Below the pieces are notes generated by a model. The model searched no databases and was not told the origin of the DNA. It saw nothing but the letters and a program-made list of their open reading frames with translations. The position numbers and the translations under genes were made by a program. Shown in pieces: positions 1 through 9,345 of a stretch of DNA of 64,000 nucleotides. This DNA is from Bifidobacterium pongonis. Lineage in GTDB: Bacteria > Actinomycetota > Actinomycetes > Actinomycetales > Bifidobacteriaceae. Positions within the stretch are counted from its first letter, which is position 1, and the number at the start of each line of letters is the position of its first letter. The stretch spans positions 1 through 64,000 of the forward strand of contig NZ_JAHBBE010000009.1 in NCBI RefSeq assembly GCF_019331805.1, written 5' to 3'.

Positions 1-1
1 C

Positions 2-2026
2 ACCGCGGCCGCATTCCTGTATTCGCTGGTCGTCACCTTCGCGCCCGGCGTGCTGCCGGAGAATTCGCGCGAACCCTACTACGAAGCCGTGGGCGTGGTG
101 ATCACGCTGATGCTGGTGGGCCAGCTGCTCGAAGCGAGGGCGCGCAGGGGCACCGGCGAAGCCATCCGTTCGCTGATGGGATTGCGCCCGAACATCGCAT
201 GTGTGGTGCGTGACGGCGAGGAACGCAACATTCCCATCGACGATGTGATCGTGGGCGATATCGTCGCGGTGCGCCCGGGGGAGCGCCTTCCCGTGGACGG
301 TCTGGTGGTCGAAGGATCCTCGTCGGTCGACGAATCGATGATCACCGGCGAACCCATGCCGGTGCCCAAGACGGTGGGCGACGAGGTGACCGGAGCCACG
401 ATCAACGGCGCCGGATCGTTGCGCTACCGTGCCACGAAAGTCGGCAAGGACACTGTGCTCGCACGCATCGTGGCGATGGTGAAAACCGCGCAAAGCTCCA
501 AAGCGCCGGTGCAGCGCCTCGCCGATCGCATCAGCTCCGTGTTCGTGCCGTTGGTGGTGCTGATCGCGGTCTGGTCGTGCGCGATGTGGTTCGCGTTCGG
601 GCCGGAACCGCGCGTCGTCCACGCTTTGGTCGCGGCGGTGTCGGTGCTGCTCATTGCCTGCCCGTGCGCGCTCGGCTTGGCCACGCCGCTGTCGGTGACG
701 GTATCCACCGGCAGGGCGGCGCAGATGGGCGTGCTGATCAGGTCCGCCGAAGCGTTGGAGCTTTCCGGGCATGTGAACGCCGTCGTATTGGATAAGACCG
801 GAACCATCACCGCGGGCAAGCCGTCGCTCACCGACATCCTGCCGTTGGGTGTGTGGCGGCAGGACCCCGACCGTCTGCTGGCGCTCGCTGCCGCTGCCGA
901 ACATGATTCCGAACATCCGCTCGCCGCGGCGCTCATCGCCGAAACCGAGCGTCGCGGTCTGGCGGTCGACGCGCTGCGGCGTGAGGATTTCCGCGTGCAC
1001 GCCGGACTCGGCGTCACCTGCGAGGTCGACGGCCATGCCGTGGCCGTGGGCAATACGGATCTCATCGACCGTCTGGATGTGGGTATGCCCCAAACCGGTG
1101 ACGAGGATCTGGACGCCATTATCGCCGACATGGAACGGCTGTCCGAGCAGGGCAAGACGCCGATGCTCGTCGCCGTCGACAATGAGCTTTCGGGCATCAT
1201 CGCGGTGGCCGACACCGTCAAACCGGATTCGGCGCAGGCCATTGCGGCGCTGCGCTCCCACGGCATCGCCGTCACCATGCTCACCGGTGACAATAAGACC
1301 ACGGCCAAAGCCGTCGCGCGGCAGGTGGGCGTGGGCCATGTGGTCGCCGGGGTCCGACCGGAAAACAAGGCCGATGAGATTGCCAAACTGCAGGCGCGCG
1401 GGTACACCGTGGCCATGGTCGGCGACGGCATCAACGACGCGCCCGCCCTGGCCCGCGCGGATGTGGGCTTCGCCATCGGCACCGGCACCGATGTGGCCAT
1501 CCAATCCGCCGACGTCACGCTGATGAGCGGATCGCTGATGGGCCTGGTGCACGAAATCGACCTCGCCCACGCGGCCCTGCGCAATATCGGCCAGAATCTT
1601 GGCTTCGCGCTCGGCTACAACAGTGTGGGCATTCTTATCGCGGCCGGCATGCTCTACCCGTTCACGGGCATGATGCTCAACCCGATGATCGCCGGTGCGG
1701 CCATGGCGTTCTCGTCGCTGTGCGTGGTGAGCAACGCCAGCAGACTGCGCCTGTTCGACCCGGCGAAACCGCATGACTACCAAGTAAGCAACAACACACA
1801 GAAAGGAACCATCATGGGACTGTTCAGCGATCACAAGGCCAAGAAGGACGGCTGCTGCGGAGGCCACACCGCCGCCGGCGAAGGGGCGAAGGACCCGGTG
1901 TGCGGTATGACGGTGAACCCGGCAGGGGCCGCCGCCACCCGCGAATACGAGGGGAAGACCTACTTCTTCTGCAATCCCGGTTGTGCCGAAACCTTCGACA
2001 AGGATCCGGCGAAGTACGCGGCCTGA
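2..2026 (+). CDS. copA: Copper-translocating P1B-type ATPase, 5'-truncated by the window, fused to a C-terminal YHS domain
   Basis: The frame is open from the first bases, so the N-terminus (metal-binding domain and first membrane helices) lies outside the window. Visible marks of a Cu+ exporter in the inner membrane are the TGEP actuator motif, the transmembrane CPC metal site (659-667), the phosphorylation motif DKTGT (Asp at 791), an SEHP motif, the hinge GDGINDAP, and Met/Asn/Ser residues in the last helices as in CopA. After the last helix the frame runs through a short linker into about 70 residues carrying DPVCGM and a CNPGC pair, a YHS-type metal-binding domain. The linker contains a ribosome-binding site and ATG, so the tail may also be made separately or may once have been its own gene. 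Family assignment is firm; Cu+ specificity rests on the CPC and C-terminal helix pattern. Confidence 0.93.
   Translation, partial: TAAAFLYSLVVTFAPGVLPENSREPYYEAVGVVITLMLVGQLLEARARRGTGEAIRSLMGLRPNIACVVRDGEERNIPIDDVIVGDIVAVRPGERLPVDGLVVEGSSSVDESMITGEPMPVPKTVGDEVTGATINGAGSLRYRATKVGKDTVLARIVAMVKTAQSSKAPVQRLADRISSVFVPLVVLIAVWSCAMWFAFGPEPRVVHALVAAVSVLLIACPCALGLATPLSVTVSTGRAAQMGVLIRSAEALELSGHVNAVVLDKTGTITAGKPSLTDILPLGVWRQDPDRLLALAAAAEHDSEHPLAAALIAETERRGLAVDALRREDFRVHAGLGVTCEVDGHAVAVGNTDLIDRLDVGMPQTGDEDLDAIIADMERLSEQGKTPMLVAVDNELSGIIAVADTVKPDSAQAIAALRSHGIAVTMLTGDNKTTAKAVARQVGVGHVVAGVRPENKADEIAKLQARGYTVAMVGDGINDAPALARADVGFAIGTGTDVAIQSADVTLMSGSLMGLVHEIDLAHAALRNIGQNLGFALGYNSVGILIAAGMLYPFTGMMLNPMIAGAAMAFSSLCVVSNASRLRLFDPAKPHDYQVSNNTQKGTIMGLFSDHKAKKDGCCGGHTAAGEGAKDPVCGMTVNPAGAAATREYEGKTYFFCNPGCAETFDKDPAKYAA
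1801..1816 (+). promoter_or_regulatory. Internal ribosome-binding site and ATG in front of the YHS domain
   Basis: GAAAGGA at 1801-1807 lies 6 nt before an in-frame ATG at 1814. Initiation here would give a free 70-residue YHS protein ending at 2026. A TAA at 1785-1787 sits one frame away from the ATPase frame, which is what would remain if a one-base indel had fused two formerly separate genes. Confidence 0.55.
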
Positions 2027-2088
2027 CCGCGCGGCGGGGCTCGGCGAGGCGCCCATAGGGCGCTCGCCGGGGCTTCCGGCCTGATATC

Positions 2089-2274
2089 TCGCTTGTTTGT
2101 GGCGGATTTGCGGCTTTGTGAAATACCAGGTGGCTTATATATGGCACCAATACCCGGATACCCGGAGTATGAGCGTTGGAATTCCGGCGCTTGTACTCCG
2201 GGTATTCGCGTTTCCATGCCATAGATAAGGCACCTAGCAAAATGCAAACCCCGGAATCCGCCACAAATAAGCGA
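2089..2274. repeat. 186-bp imperfect palindrome between copA and rmuC
   Basis: The two halves align as inverted copies over about 85 bases. The outer ends CGCTTGTTTGTGGCGG (from 2090) and its near complement ending at 2273 match. The core is an 18-bp stem, 2158-2175 with 2188-2205, interrupted only by G-T pairs, around a 12-nt loop that is itself palindromic. No transposase, and no second copy seen in this window. It could be a MITE-like or REP-like element, or a bidirectional transcription barrier. Confidence 0.7.
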
Positions 2275-2298
2275 AGTAGCGGGTTCGCGGCGGCTCAA

Positions 2299-2421
2299 CC
2301 GTGGCCGAACGGCGGCGGAACGATGGTGGTTGGGCAAACGGCGGACCAACCGTGGCCGAACGGTGGCGGAACGATGGTTGTTGGGCAAACGGTGGCCCAG
2401 CTGTGGCCGAGCGGCGAGAAT
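2299..2421. repeat. 51-bp tandem repeat, two good copies and a decayed third
   Basis: Copies begin at 2299, 2350 and 2401, each opening with CCGTGGCCGA or a one-base variant (the third begins CTGTGGCCGA). The second copy differs from the first by a few substitutions and the third decays after about 20 bases. Because 51 is a multiple of three, all frames show a 17-residue periodicity, but no frame has a convincing start or ribosome-binding site, so I treat it as non-coding. Together with the palindrome it fills most of the 2027-2566 gap; no other gene is visible there. Confidence 0.75.
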
Positions 2422-2538
2422 GGCCAAGGGTTGCGGAAACGGCGAGAGGTAATGGAAGACAGCGGACAACCGCGCCACGCGACGCCATAGCCACTGCGTG
2501 GCCGCGAACCGACCCGACCGCCGCGCTGTAGTGTGCGG

Positions 2539-2560
2539 TTGCCATACTGTTGCCATACTG
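2539..2560 (+). promoter_or_regulatory. Tandem TTGCCATACTG motif, probable extended -10 promoter of rmuC
   Basis: The 11-mer TTGCCATACTG occurs twice head to tail (2539-2549, 2550-2560). The second copy places CATACT 7 nt before ATG 2567. TTGCCATACTG recurs upstream of gatC near 5607. Confidence 0.45.
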
Positions 2561-2566
2561 AAAGGC

Positions 2567-3931
2567 ATGAATATGACTTGGATTCCAATGGTAATAATGT
2601 TGCTCATCGGCGTCGCGGTGGGGGCCGTGGCCGGGTTGAGCGTGGGCAGGTCGCAGGCGGCAGATGGCTCCTACAAGCCGCATGACAACGACGTGGAATC
2701 CCTCAACGAACAGTTGGAAGCCGCTCGCTTGGAAATCTCCCAACTCGAAACCTCCCGCGCGGAAACCCGCGCCCAGCTGGACGGGGCGAACCAGCAGCTC
2801 ATCTTCGTGAAATCCCAATTGGCCCAAGCCCAGCGCGCCGAACAGATCCGCATCGAACACGAGCGCGAGCGCGCCGCCGCCCAAGCCGAAGCGCAGCGGG
2901 CGGAACAGGCGCAGCGACTGCAGGAGCAGAGCCGCGTGATCGAGGCGCTCGCACCCGTGCAGAAGAACCTTGACGCCTTGCAGAACAAGGTGACCGAGAT
3001 CGAAGAGGGGCGCAAGCGTGAAATGGGTGCCCTCGGCCAGCAGCTGAAGGGTCTGGGCGAGCAACAGACGCGCCTCGACAAGGAGACGAACGCGCTGTCC
3101 GCCGCCCTGAGCAACAACAAGATCCGCGGCGCGTGGGGCGAAGCGCAGCTGCGCAACATCGTGGAATCCGCCGGTCTGCTGGAACATGTGGACTTCGATA
3201 CGCAGGTGGTGGTGAAGGACGCTTCGGGCCACGACCAGCGTCCGGATATGGTGGTGCATCTGCCCGGCGGCAAAACCATTCCCATCGACGCCAAAGTGCC
3301 GTATTCCGATTATCAGCGCGCATGCACCATTCCGGACACGGCTTCGCCGGCCGATCTCGCCCGCCGTGCGGAGTTGATGCGGGCGCACGCCAAGGCCATG
3401 CGCGAGCATGTGCGCGTGCTGGGCGATAAGGCGTACTGGCAGGCGTTCAGCACGGCCCCCGATTTCGTGGTCGCCTTCATCCCCAACGAAGCCCTGCTTC
3501 AGGCCGCGCTCGAAACGGACCCGACCCTGCTGGACGACGCTTTCGCCCGCAAGGTCGCGCTGACCTCGCCCGTCACCCTGTGGGCCGTGCTCAAATCCGT
3601 CGCCTACGCATGGCAGCAGCAGAGCCTCACCGATGACGCCAAAACCCTCTTCGACCTGTCGCGCGAACTGTACGAACGTTTCGCCAAGCTCGGCGAACAT
3701 GCCACGAAACTGGGCACGCAGCTCACGCGCACCGTCGCGGCCTACAACGCGTTCGTCTCCAGTTTGGAAAGCCGCGTGCTGCCCACCGCGCGCAAGCTGC
3801 AGAACCTCGACCCCAGCACGGTGATCGGCGAAGTGCCCATGCTCGATTCGGACAAAACCAATGTCACCGAGCTTACGGCGCCCGAAGCCGCCGTGCAGGA
3901 GGATGAGCGCGGAATAACGGGAACGAAGTAA
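2567..3931 (+). CDS. rmuC: RmuC-family DNA recombination protein
   Basis: 454 residues. An N-terminal membrane anchor (about residues 3-22, ending in a small/hydrophobic VAGLSVG stretch) is followed by a Gln/Ala/Glu/Arg-rich coiled coil to about residue 190 and then the RmuC domain, with conserved GAWGE, DFDTQ, RPDMVVHLPGG and DAKVPYSDY segments typical of this PD-(D/E)XK-like family. RmuC homologues limit inversion and recombination at repeats; the exact activity in actinobacteria is unproven. Two starts are possible: ATG 2567 sits 7 nt after a CATACT -10 (leaderless style), and ATG 2573 sits 7 nt after GAAAGG. I chose 2567. Stands alone with a promoter-like tandem motif just upstream. Confidence 0.9.
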   Translation: MNMTWIPMVIMLLIGVAVGAVAGLSVGRSQAADGSYKPHDNDVESLNEQLEAARLEISQLETSRAETRAQLDGANQQLIFVKSQLAQAQRAEQIRIEHERERAAAQAEAQRAEQAQRLQEQSRVIEALAPVQKNLDALQNKVTEIEEGRKREMGALGQQLKGLGEQQTRLDKETNALSAALSNNKIRGAWGEAQLRNIVESAGLLEHVDFDTQVVVKDASGHDQRPDMVVHLPGGKTIPIDAKVPYSDYQRACTIPDTASPADLARRAELMRAHAKAMREHVRVLGDKAYWQAFSTAPDFVVAFIPNEALLQAALETDPTLLDDAFARKVALTSPVTLWAVLKSVAYAWQQQSLTDDAKTLFDLSRELYERFAKLGEHATKLGTQLTRTVAAYNAFVSSLESRVLPTARKLQNLDPSTVIGEVPMLDSDKTNVTELTAPEAAVQEDERGITGTK

Positions 3932-3987
3932 CGGAAACGAAGCAACGGGAAAGAGGGAAAGCGCGGGGTAGTGGGAAGAGGGGTCCG

Positions 3988-3993
3988 TACACT
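3988..3993 (+). promoter_or_regulatory. -10 hexamer TACACT, leaderless start
   Basis: TACACT ends exactly 7 nt before ATG 4001, so transcription should begin at or next to the start codon. No Shine-Dalgarno sequence lies between. Confidence 0.5.
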
Positions 3994-4000
3994 GGGCGGT

Positions 4001-4666
4001 ATGACTGATTCTGGATTCCGTCCCACCGTTGCGGGCACCTCGAACGCCCCCGCCGAAGCCGCTTCCGGCGACGCCTCCGACGCATTGAACTTCGCATCCC
4101 TCGAACCGCGCGACCAGCTGCTCGAACTGCTGCGCGAACGCGCCGCCGGCCGACCGTTCTCCGAACTGGCCGCCGTCACCTTCGATCACCGCGGTGCCAC
4201 GGTCGTGGGCCATCTGCTGCTGGACGCGTTGGAGGATGCCGGATATTCCGTCGATGATTTCGACGCGGTGGGCGCGTTGACCGCAGCCGCCGTGCCGCTG
4301 GTGATGTCGGTGGTGCAGGCCGCCGCCTCCCGTGGCGAAGACGTCGACGGTTTCGTCATGGACTTCGTATACCCGTCGATCAAAGGCCCGTCGATCAAGG
4401 ACAAGCGCGTGGTGCTGCTCGACGCATGGCTGTCCGAAAAATCCTATGTGCAGACGTCCTCGCTCGTCACGCTGCGTAACGGCAACGAGCTGAGCCTCGA
4501 TTTCTCCGTGGTGGAACATGAGGGCGCGAGCGTGGTGGCCGTGGCCTCCATGGTCGGCGGTCTGGGCGGCAACGAGCCGAAGCGCATCGAAGTGATCAAC
4601 TCCGTCACCGACGAACGCCACGAACTGCCCTTCGTCCAGTTGTTCGACGAATCCGAGCTGCACTGA
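4001..4666 (+). CDS. Phosphoribosyltransferase-fold protein, orotate phosphoribosyltransferase-like but lacking the PRPP loop
   Basis: 221 residues. The order of segments resembles actinobacterial PyrE-like proteins: an N-terminal helical part, a TFDHRGATVVG strand-turn, a DAVGALTAAAVPL stretch corresponding to the usual VGGLTLGADP, then KRVVLLDAWLSEK where a working PRTase carries the acidic pair and TTG of the PRPP loop. The PRPP loop signature is not present, so catalysis with PRPP is doubtful. The first 25 residues are Ala/Ser-rich and probably disordered. It overlaps the next gene by one base (TGATG), suggesting co-expression with the RNA methyltransferase. The start is set by the TACACT -10 seven bases upstream. 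Homology is inferred by eye and could be wrong in detail. Confidence 0.7.
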   Translation: MTDSGFRPTVAGTSNAPAEAASGDASDALNFASLEPRDQLLELLRERAAGRPFSELAAVTFDHRGATVVGHLLLDALEDAGYSVDDFDAVGALTAAAVPLVMSVVQAAASRGEDVDGFVMDFVYPSIKGPSIKDKRVVLLDAWLSEKSYVQTSSLVTLRNGNELSLDFSVVEHEGASVVAVASMVGGLGGNEPKRIEVINSVTDERHELPFVQLFDESELH

Positions 4667-5502
4667 TGCACGCGCCGCACCCCATCGACGTGGCCGCGAA
4701 AGCCTCCGGCGAGCCCACCTTCCGTGAAATCGGCGTAGGCCCGTGGGAGCAGACGCACCCGTGCGAACCGCGCCCGACCGACCCCAGATACGACAGCCAG
4801 CTGCTCGACGAGGGCGACCGGCGCAACGTGCTCGACCGGTACCGTTACTGGACGGTCGCCGCGATCAAAGCCGATCTGGATTCGCACGGACGCCACGATT
4901 TCGAAGTCGCCGTGGAGAACTGGACGCACGATTTCAACATCGGGTCCATGGTGCGCACGGCGAATGCGTTCCAAGCCAGGCGCGTGCACATCGTCGGACC
5001 GCACAAGTGGAACCGCAAGGGCGCGCTCATGACGGAGCTGTACCAGCACGTCGAAAACCATCCGTCGATCGCCGAACTGGTGGAATGCTGGCACAACCGC
5101 ATCGCCGGCGAAATCGCGGCCGCCCGCGCCGAAGCCGGTGCAGCCGCATTCCACGCCCATCAGGCGGCCCAGCGCGGCGATACGCAGGCGCTCGCCGCCC
5201 ACACCGCACAGGTGGATGCCGCCGAGGCGCGCATCCGCGAGCTCGAAGCCGCCCGCGTGATCGCGATGGACATCATCCCCGGCGCAATGCCCATGGAACG
5301 CTACACGTTCCCGAAGCGTTGCCTGCTGCTGTTCGGCGCCGAAGGGCCCGGGCTGAGCGACAAGGCCCTCGAATTGGCGGATGACGTGGTGTATATCTCG
5401 CAGTTCGGGTCGGTGCGGTCGATCAACGCCGGCGCCGCGGCGGCGGTGGCCATGCACAGTTGGATCGCGCAGCATGCCGCGATCGGCGGCGTGGCGGAAT
5501 AG
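4666..5502 (+). CDS. SpoU/TrmH-family RNA 2'-O-methyltransferase
   Basis: 278 residues. The three SPOUT motifs are clear: motif 1 in FNIGSMVRTANAF, motif 2 in LLFGAEGPGLS, and motif 3 in SVRSINAGAAAAVA near the C-terminus, which forms the trefoil knot binding S-adenosylmethionine. Between motifs 1 and 2 there is an Ala/Glu/Arg-rich helical insertion of roughly 70 residues. Target (tRNA or 23S rRNA ribose) cannot be told from sequence. The ATG overlaps the preceding stop by one base, so translation is probably coupled to the PRTase-like gene. Confidence 0.88.
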   Translation: MHAPHPIDVAAKASGEPTFREIGVGPWEQTHPCEPRPTDPRYDSQLLDEGDRRNVLDRYRYWTVAAIKADLDSHGRHDFEVAVENWTHDFNIGSMVRTANAFQARRVHIVGPHKWNRKGALMTELYQHVENHPSIAELVECWHNRIAGEIAAARAEAGAAAFHAHQAAQRGDTQALAAHTAQVDAAEARIRELEAARVIAMDIIPGAMPMERYTFPKRCLLLFGAEGPGLSDKALELADDVVYISQFGSVRSINAGAAAAVAMHSWIAQHAAIGGVAE

Positions 5503-5630
5503 CGATCAAGGCGTGTCGCGCCGGGCGGTCCCGCACCCGCGACGATTGCCCGGATATCGCGCCGATATTCGGGCGTTATCCGCCCGATACCGCATAGAGA
5601 GCGGCTTGCCATACTGTCACATAACGCACA

Positions 5631-5636
5631 TATAGT
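5631..5636 (+). promoter_or_regulatory. -10 hexamer TATAGT of the gatCAB operon
   Basis: TATAGT ends 7 nt before ATG 5644. It rules out the earlier in-frame ATG at 5638, which is one base from the hexamer and could not lie within the transcript. A TTGCCATACTG motif lies just upstream, near 5607. Confidence 0.6.
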
Positions 5637-5643
5637 TATGGGC

Positions 5644-5943
5644 ATGCCTACATTTACACGCGAAGAAATCGTGCATTTGGGCGACTTGGCCCGAATCGCA
5701 CTGAGCGACGAAGAAATTACCCGTCTGCAGGGTGAGCTGAATGTCATTGCCGACTCCATCGACATGGTCCAGGAAGTCGCCACCGATGACGTCGAACCGA
5801 CCGCCAACCCGATCCCGCTGGAAGCCTACCTGCGTCCCGACGTTCCCGAGGAACCGCTGACCCAGGCTGAAGCGCTCGCCGGCGGCCCGAAAACCGAGGC
5901 GGGCATGTTCGTTGCCCCGCGCATCCTGGGAAGCGAGGAGTGA
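5644..5943 (+). CDS. gatC: Asp-tRNA(Asn)/Glu-tRNA(Gln) amidotransferase subunit C
   Basis: 99 residues, the normal length for GatC. It begins with the typical [18 protein letters not shown] segment, which wraps the GatA-GatB interface, and continues with the [13 protein letters not shown] and LRPDVPEE segments. It stabilises the heterotrimer that converts misacylated Glu-tRNA(Gln) or Asp-tRNA(Asn) to the cognate amide. First gene of gatCAB. gatA begins 3 nt after its stop, and its ribosome-binding site AGGAG lies inside gatC. Start chosen at the ATG that follows the -10 by 7 nt. Confidence 0.95.
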   Translation: MPTFTREEIVHLGDLARIALSDEEITRLQGELNVIADSIDMVQEVATDDVEPTANPIPLEAYLRPDVPEEPLTQAEALAGGPKTEAGMFVAPRILGSEE

Positions 5944-5945
5944 GC

Positions 5946-7484
5946 ATGGCGAACGTAGAGGAACTGGTCAAGCTTTCCGCCGCCGAAATGGGCGCGGCCA
6001 TCAAGAAAGGCGACGTTTCCAGCCGTGAACTGGTCGACGCCCACCTTCAGGTCATCGAAGCCGCCGAACCGAGCGTGCAGGCCTTCCTGAAGGTCTCCGC
6101 CGACGAAGCCCGCGAACAGGCCGACGCCTTCGACGCCAAGAGCGCCGACGAGAAGGCCGCCATGCCGGAGCTGGCGGGCGTGCCGATCGCGATCAAGGAC
6201 ATGATCGTCACCAAGGGCATCGAAACCACCGCAGCCTCCAAGATCCTCGAAGGCTGGATCCCCCCGTACGATGCGACCGTCATCGAAAAGCTCAAGGCCG
6301 CCGGTATGCCGATTCTCGGCAAGACCAACCTGGATGAGTTCGCTCAGGGCTCCTCCACCGAGCATTCCGCATACAAGACCACCCACAACCCGTGGGATAC
6401 CGACCGCGTTCCGGGCGGCTCCGGCGGCGGTTCCGCCTCCGCGGTGGCCGCGTTCGAAGCCCCGCTGGCCCTCGGCACCGATACCGGCGGTTCCATCCGC
6501 CAGCCGGGCGCACTGACCGGCACCGTCGGCGTCAAGCCCACCTACGGTGGCGTCTCCCGTTTCGGCGCCATCGCCATGGCGTCCTCGCTCGACCAGATCG
6601 GCCCGTGCTCCCGCACCGTGCTCGACTCCGCGCTGCTGCAGGAGATCATCGGCGGTCACGACAAGCGTGATTCCACGTCCATTCCGGAAGGCCCGCGTCC
6701 GATGGTCGCCGCCGCCCGCGAAGGCATGAAGCGCGATCTGAAGGGCCTCAAGGTCGGCCTGATCAAGGAACTCGGCGGCGACGGCTTCCAGCCGGGCGTC
6801 GAGGCTCGCTTCAACGAAGGCGTGAAGAAGCTTGAGGAGATGGGCGCGGAAGTCACCGAAGTGTCCCTGCCGCACCTGCCGTACTCCCTGGGCGCGTACT
6901 ACATCATCATGCCGTCCGAGGTCAGCTCCAACCTGGCCCGTTACGATGGCATGCGTTACGGCCTGCGCGTGATGCCGCCGGACAACGTGCCGCAGACCGC
7001 CGCCAACATGATGGCCTACACCCGTGAGGCCGGTTTCGGCGACGAGGTCAAGCGTCGTATCATCCTCGGCACCTACGCCCTGTCCGCCGGCTACTACGAC
7101 GCCTGGTACGGCTCCGCGCAGAAGGTGCGTACGCTCATCATCGACGACTTCAAGAAGGCCTTCGAGAAGGTCGACGTGCTCGTCGGCCCGACCAGCCCGG
7201 TCACCGCCTTCAAGTTCGGCGAGAAGACCGAGGATCCGATGGCCATGTACGCCATCGATATCACCACCATCCCGGCCAACCTCGCCGGCGTCCCGGCCAT
7301 GAGCATCCCGGCCGGCCTGAGCGACGACGGTCTGCCCGTCGGCTTCCAGTTCATCGCGCCGCAGCAGCGTGACGAAGTGATGTACAAGCCGGCCGCGGCC
7401 CTCGAAGCCGCGCTGGAGGACGAATGGAACGGCCCGATCTGGAAGTCGCTGAACGCCACCTGGCTTGACGGCCAGGCCAAGTGA
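5946..7484 (+). CDS. gatA: Asp/Glu-tRNA amidotransferase subunit A (amidase)
   Basis: 512 residues. Amidase-signature enzyme that releases ammonia from glutamine or asparagine for transfer to the mischarged tRNA. The Ser-cisSer-Lys triad is in place: Lys84 (AIKDM), Ser159 (RVPGGS) and Ser183 (TDTGGS), with spacings of 75 and 24 as in known GatA. A Gly/Ser-rich [10 protein letters not shown] loop precedes the nucleophile. AGGAG at 5936-5940, 5 nt from ATG 5946, decides the start over an upstream GTG that overlaps the gatC stop. Strong codon bias fits a highly expressed core gene. Confidence 0.97.
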   Translation: MANVEELVKLSAAEMGAAIKKGDVSSRELVDAHLQVIEAAEPSVQAFLKVSADEAREQADAFDAKSADEKAAMPELAGVPIAIKDMIVTKGIETTAASKILEGWIPPYDATVIEKLKAAGMPILGKTNLDEFAQGSSTEHSAYKTTHNPWDTDRVPGGSGGGSASAVAAFEAPLALGTDTGGSIRQPGALTGTVGVKPTYGGVSRFGAIAMASSLDQIGPCSRTVLDSALLQEIIGGHDKRDSTSIPEGPRPMVAAAREGMKRDLKGLKVGLIKELGGDGFQPGVEARFNEGVKKLEEMGAEVTEVSLPHLPYSLGAYYIIMPSEVSSNLARYDGMRYGLRVMPPDNVPQTAANMMAYTREAGFGDEVKRRIILGTYALSAGYYDAWYGSAQKVRTLIIDDFKKAFEKVDVLVGPTSPVTAFKFGEKTEDPMAMYAIDITTIPANLAGVPAMSIPAGLSDDGLPVGFQFIAPQQRDEVMYKPAAALEAALEDEWNGPIWKSLNATWLDGQAK

Positions 7485-7518
7485 GATCGACGGATCGGAA
7501 AGGATTTAAGGAATCATC

Positions 7519-9015
7519 ATGGCTGAAAAACTGATGAAGTACTCCGAGGCCGTCAAGCAGTTTGACCCGGTGCTCGGTCTGGAAACCCATGTGGAGCTTT
7601 CCACCAAGACGAAGCTGTTCTGCCCTGCCGAAGTCTCCTTCGGCGGCGAACCGAACAGCCAGCTGACCCCGGTCTCCCTGGGTCTGCCGGGCTCCCTGCC
7701 GGTGGTGAACAAGACCGCCGTCGATTACGCGATCAAGCTGGGCCTCGCCCTGCACTGCGAAATCGCCGAATGGAGCCAGTTCGCCCGTAAGAACTACTTC
7801 TACCCGGATATGCCGCGCGATTACCAGATCTCGCAGTACGACAAGCCGACCAACGGCAACGGCTACCTGGACGTCGAACTCGACGACGGCACCATCTTCC
7901 GTGTGCCGATCGAGCGCGCGCACATCGAGGACGACGCCGGCAAGAACACCCACGTGGGTGGCGCCGATGGCCGTATCGAAGGCGCCGACCACTCCCTGGT
8001 CGACTACAACCGCGCCGGCGTGCCGCTGATCGAGATCGTGACCAAGCCGATCGAGGGTGTGGGCGAGCGTGCCCCGGAGATCGCGGGCGCCTACATGCGC
8101 GCCATCCGCGACATCGTGCGTGCGCTGAACATCTCCCACGCCCGCATGGAGCAGGGCAACATGCGCGCCGACGTGAACGTGTCGCTGCGCCGCAACCCGA
8201 GCGATCCGTTCGGCACCCGTTCCGAAACCAAGAACGTGAACACGTTCCGTGGTATCGAGAAGACCGTGCAGTACGAGATCCGCCGTCAGGCGCAGATCCT
8301 CTCCGAAGGCGGCGAGATCCTGCAGGAGACCCGCCACTGGGATGAGGCTTCGCAGACCACCGCGGGCGGCCGTGTGAAGTCCGACGCCGACGATTACCGC
8401 TACTTCCCGGATCCTGATCTGGTGATGCTGCACATCACCAAGGAGCACATCGAAGAGATGAAGGCCCAGATGCCGGAGATGCCGCGCGAGCGCCGCAACC
8501 GTCTGAAGGCCGAATGGGGTCTGAGCGATCTGCAGATGCGTGATATCCTCAACGCCGATGCGCTGGATCTGATCGAAGCCACCGTGGCCGAGGGCGCGAC
8601 CGCCGCCGGTGCACGCAAGTGGTGGCTGGGCGAGCTCTCCCGCGAGGCGAACGCCAAGGGCGTGACCCTGGAGGAGCTGCCGATCACCCCGGCCGACGTC
8701 GCCGAGGTCGAGAAGCTCATCGCCGACGGCAAGTTGAACGACAAGCTCGCCAAGCAGACCGTCGCCGGTGTGCTCGCCGGTGAAGGCACGCCGAGCGAGG
8801 TCGTCGAGAAGCGCGGCCTGAAGGTCGTGTCCGACGATGGCCTGATCGACAAGGCAGTGGATGAGGCCTTCGCAGCCAACCCGGATGTCGTCGAGAAGCT
8901 CAAGAGCGGCAACATGAAGCCGATGGGTGTGATCATCGGCGCCGTGATGAAGGCTACGCGCGGCCAGGCCGACGCCAAGGCCGTCACCAAGGTGGTCATG
9001 GGCAAGCTCAAGTGA
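7519..9015 (+). CDS. gatB: Asp/Glu-tRNA amidotransferase subunit B
   Basis: 498 residues, full length. Carries the GatB/PET112 catalytic core that binds the tRNA acceptor and activates the misacylated residue with ATP, including [13 protein letters not shown] at the N-terminus, the [14 protein letters not shown] segment, [12 protein letters not shown] and ETKNVNTFR. The C-terminal helical/YqeY-like part (from about residue 350) contains [12 protein letters not shown] and a typical end. A ribosome-binding site lies just upstream. It closes the gatCAB operon and is followed by a strong stem-loop at 9080. Confidence 0.97.
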   Translation: MAEKLMKYSEAVKQFDPVLGLETHVELSTKTKLFCPAEVSFGGEPNSQLTPVSLGLPGSLPVVNKTAVDYAIKLGLALHCEIAEWSQFARKNYFYPDMPRDYQISQYDKPTNGNGYLDVELDDGTIFRVPIERAHIEDDAGKNTHVGGADGRIEGADHSLVDYNRAGVPLIEIVTKPIEGVGERAPEIAGAYMRAIRDIVRALNISHARMEQGNMRADVNVSLRRNPSDPFGTRSETKNVNTFRGIEKTVQYEIRRQAQILSEGGEILQETRHWDEASQTTAGGRVKSDADDYRYFPDPDLVMLHITKEHIEEMKAQMPEMPRERRNRLKAEWGLSDLQMRDILNADALDLIEATVAEGATAAGARKWWLGELSREANAKGVTLEELPITPADVAEVEKLIADGKLNDKLAKQTVAGVLAGEGTPSEVVEKRGLKVVSDDGLIDKAVDEAFAANPDVVEKLKSGNMKPMGVIIGAVMKATRGQADAKAVTKVVMGKLK

Positions 9016-9079
9016 GTGAGGATTGACGGATTCGCGGCGGGTCGTGAACGGCGAACCGTGAACCGTGAACCGTGATTGC

Positions 9080-9108
9080 GGGGCGCATACCGATTCGGTG
9101 TGCGCCCC
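9080..9108 (+). terminator. Stem-loop terminator after gatCAB
   Basis: GGGGCGCATACCGA and its complement form a 14-bp stem with one G-T pair and a minimal loop, followed by GTTTCC. The T-run is weak, so Rho may assist. Confidence 0.7.
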
Positions 9109-9345
9109 GTTTCCGTCGCTCGGGCGTGTTGCCCGCACCCCGCGTGCGATTCGCGCGTGATTCGTGCGTGATTCGGCATGAAACCCGCGTAATTCCGGTG
9201 TAAATCCGGCATAATCCCGCCCGGTTCGTGCCGGTTATGCACCTATCGCCGCGTTATGTTCCCAGTAATCCTCCAGTCGGGTAGAATACCGTCGGAATGG
9301 ATGTGGGGAAATCCACACATGTAATGACACAAGGATGTAACACTC
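9109..9345. other. Intergenic region upstream of the GNAT gene
   Basis: With 9016-9079 this makes a 330-base gap. It holds short direct repeats (GAACCGT three times at about 9049-9071; GTGATTCG-type units around 9150-9176), and a TAGAAT at about 9282 that could be a -10. I see no gene. Confidence 0.4.

Noticed and set aside
2234..4663. 809-codon open frame on the minus strand opposite rmuC and the next gene
   Set aside because: Antisense shadow: His/Arg/Gly-rich composition, no start signal, and three real genes on the plus strand explain the region. The same holds for long frames at 13047-15677, 16201-18681, 33240-35672 and 52893-54407.
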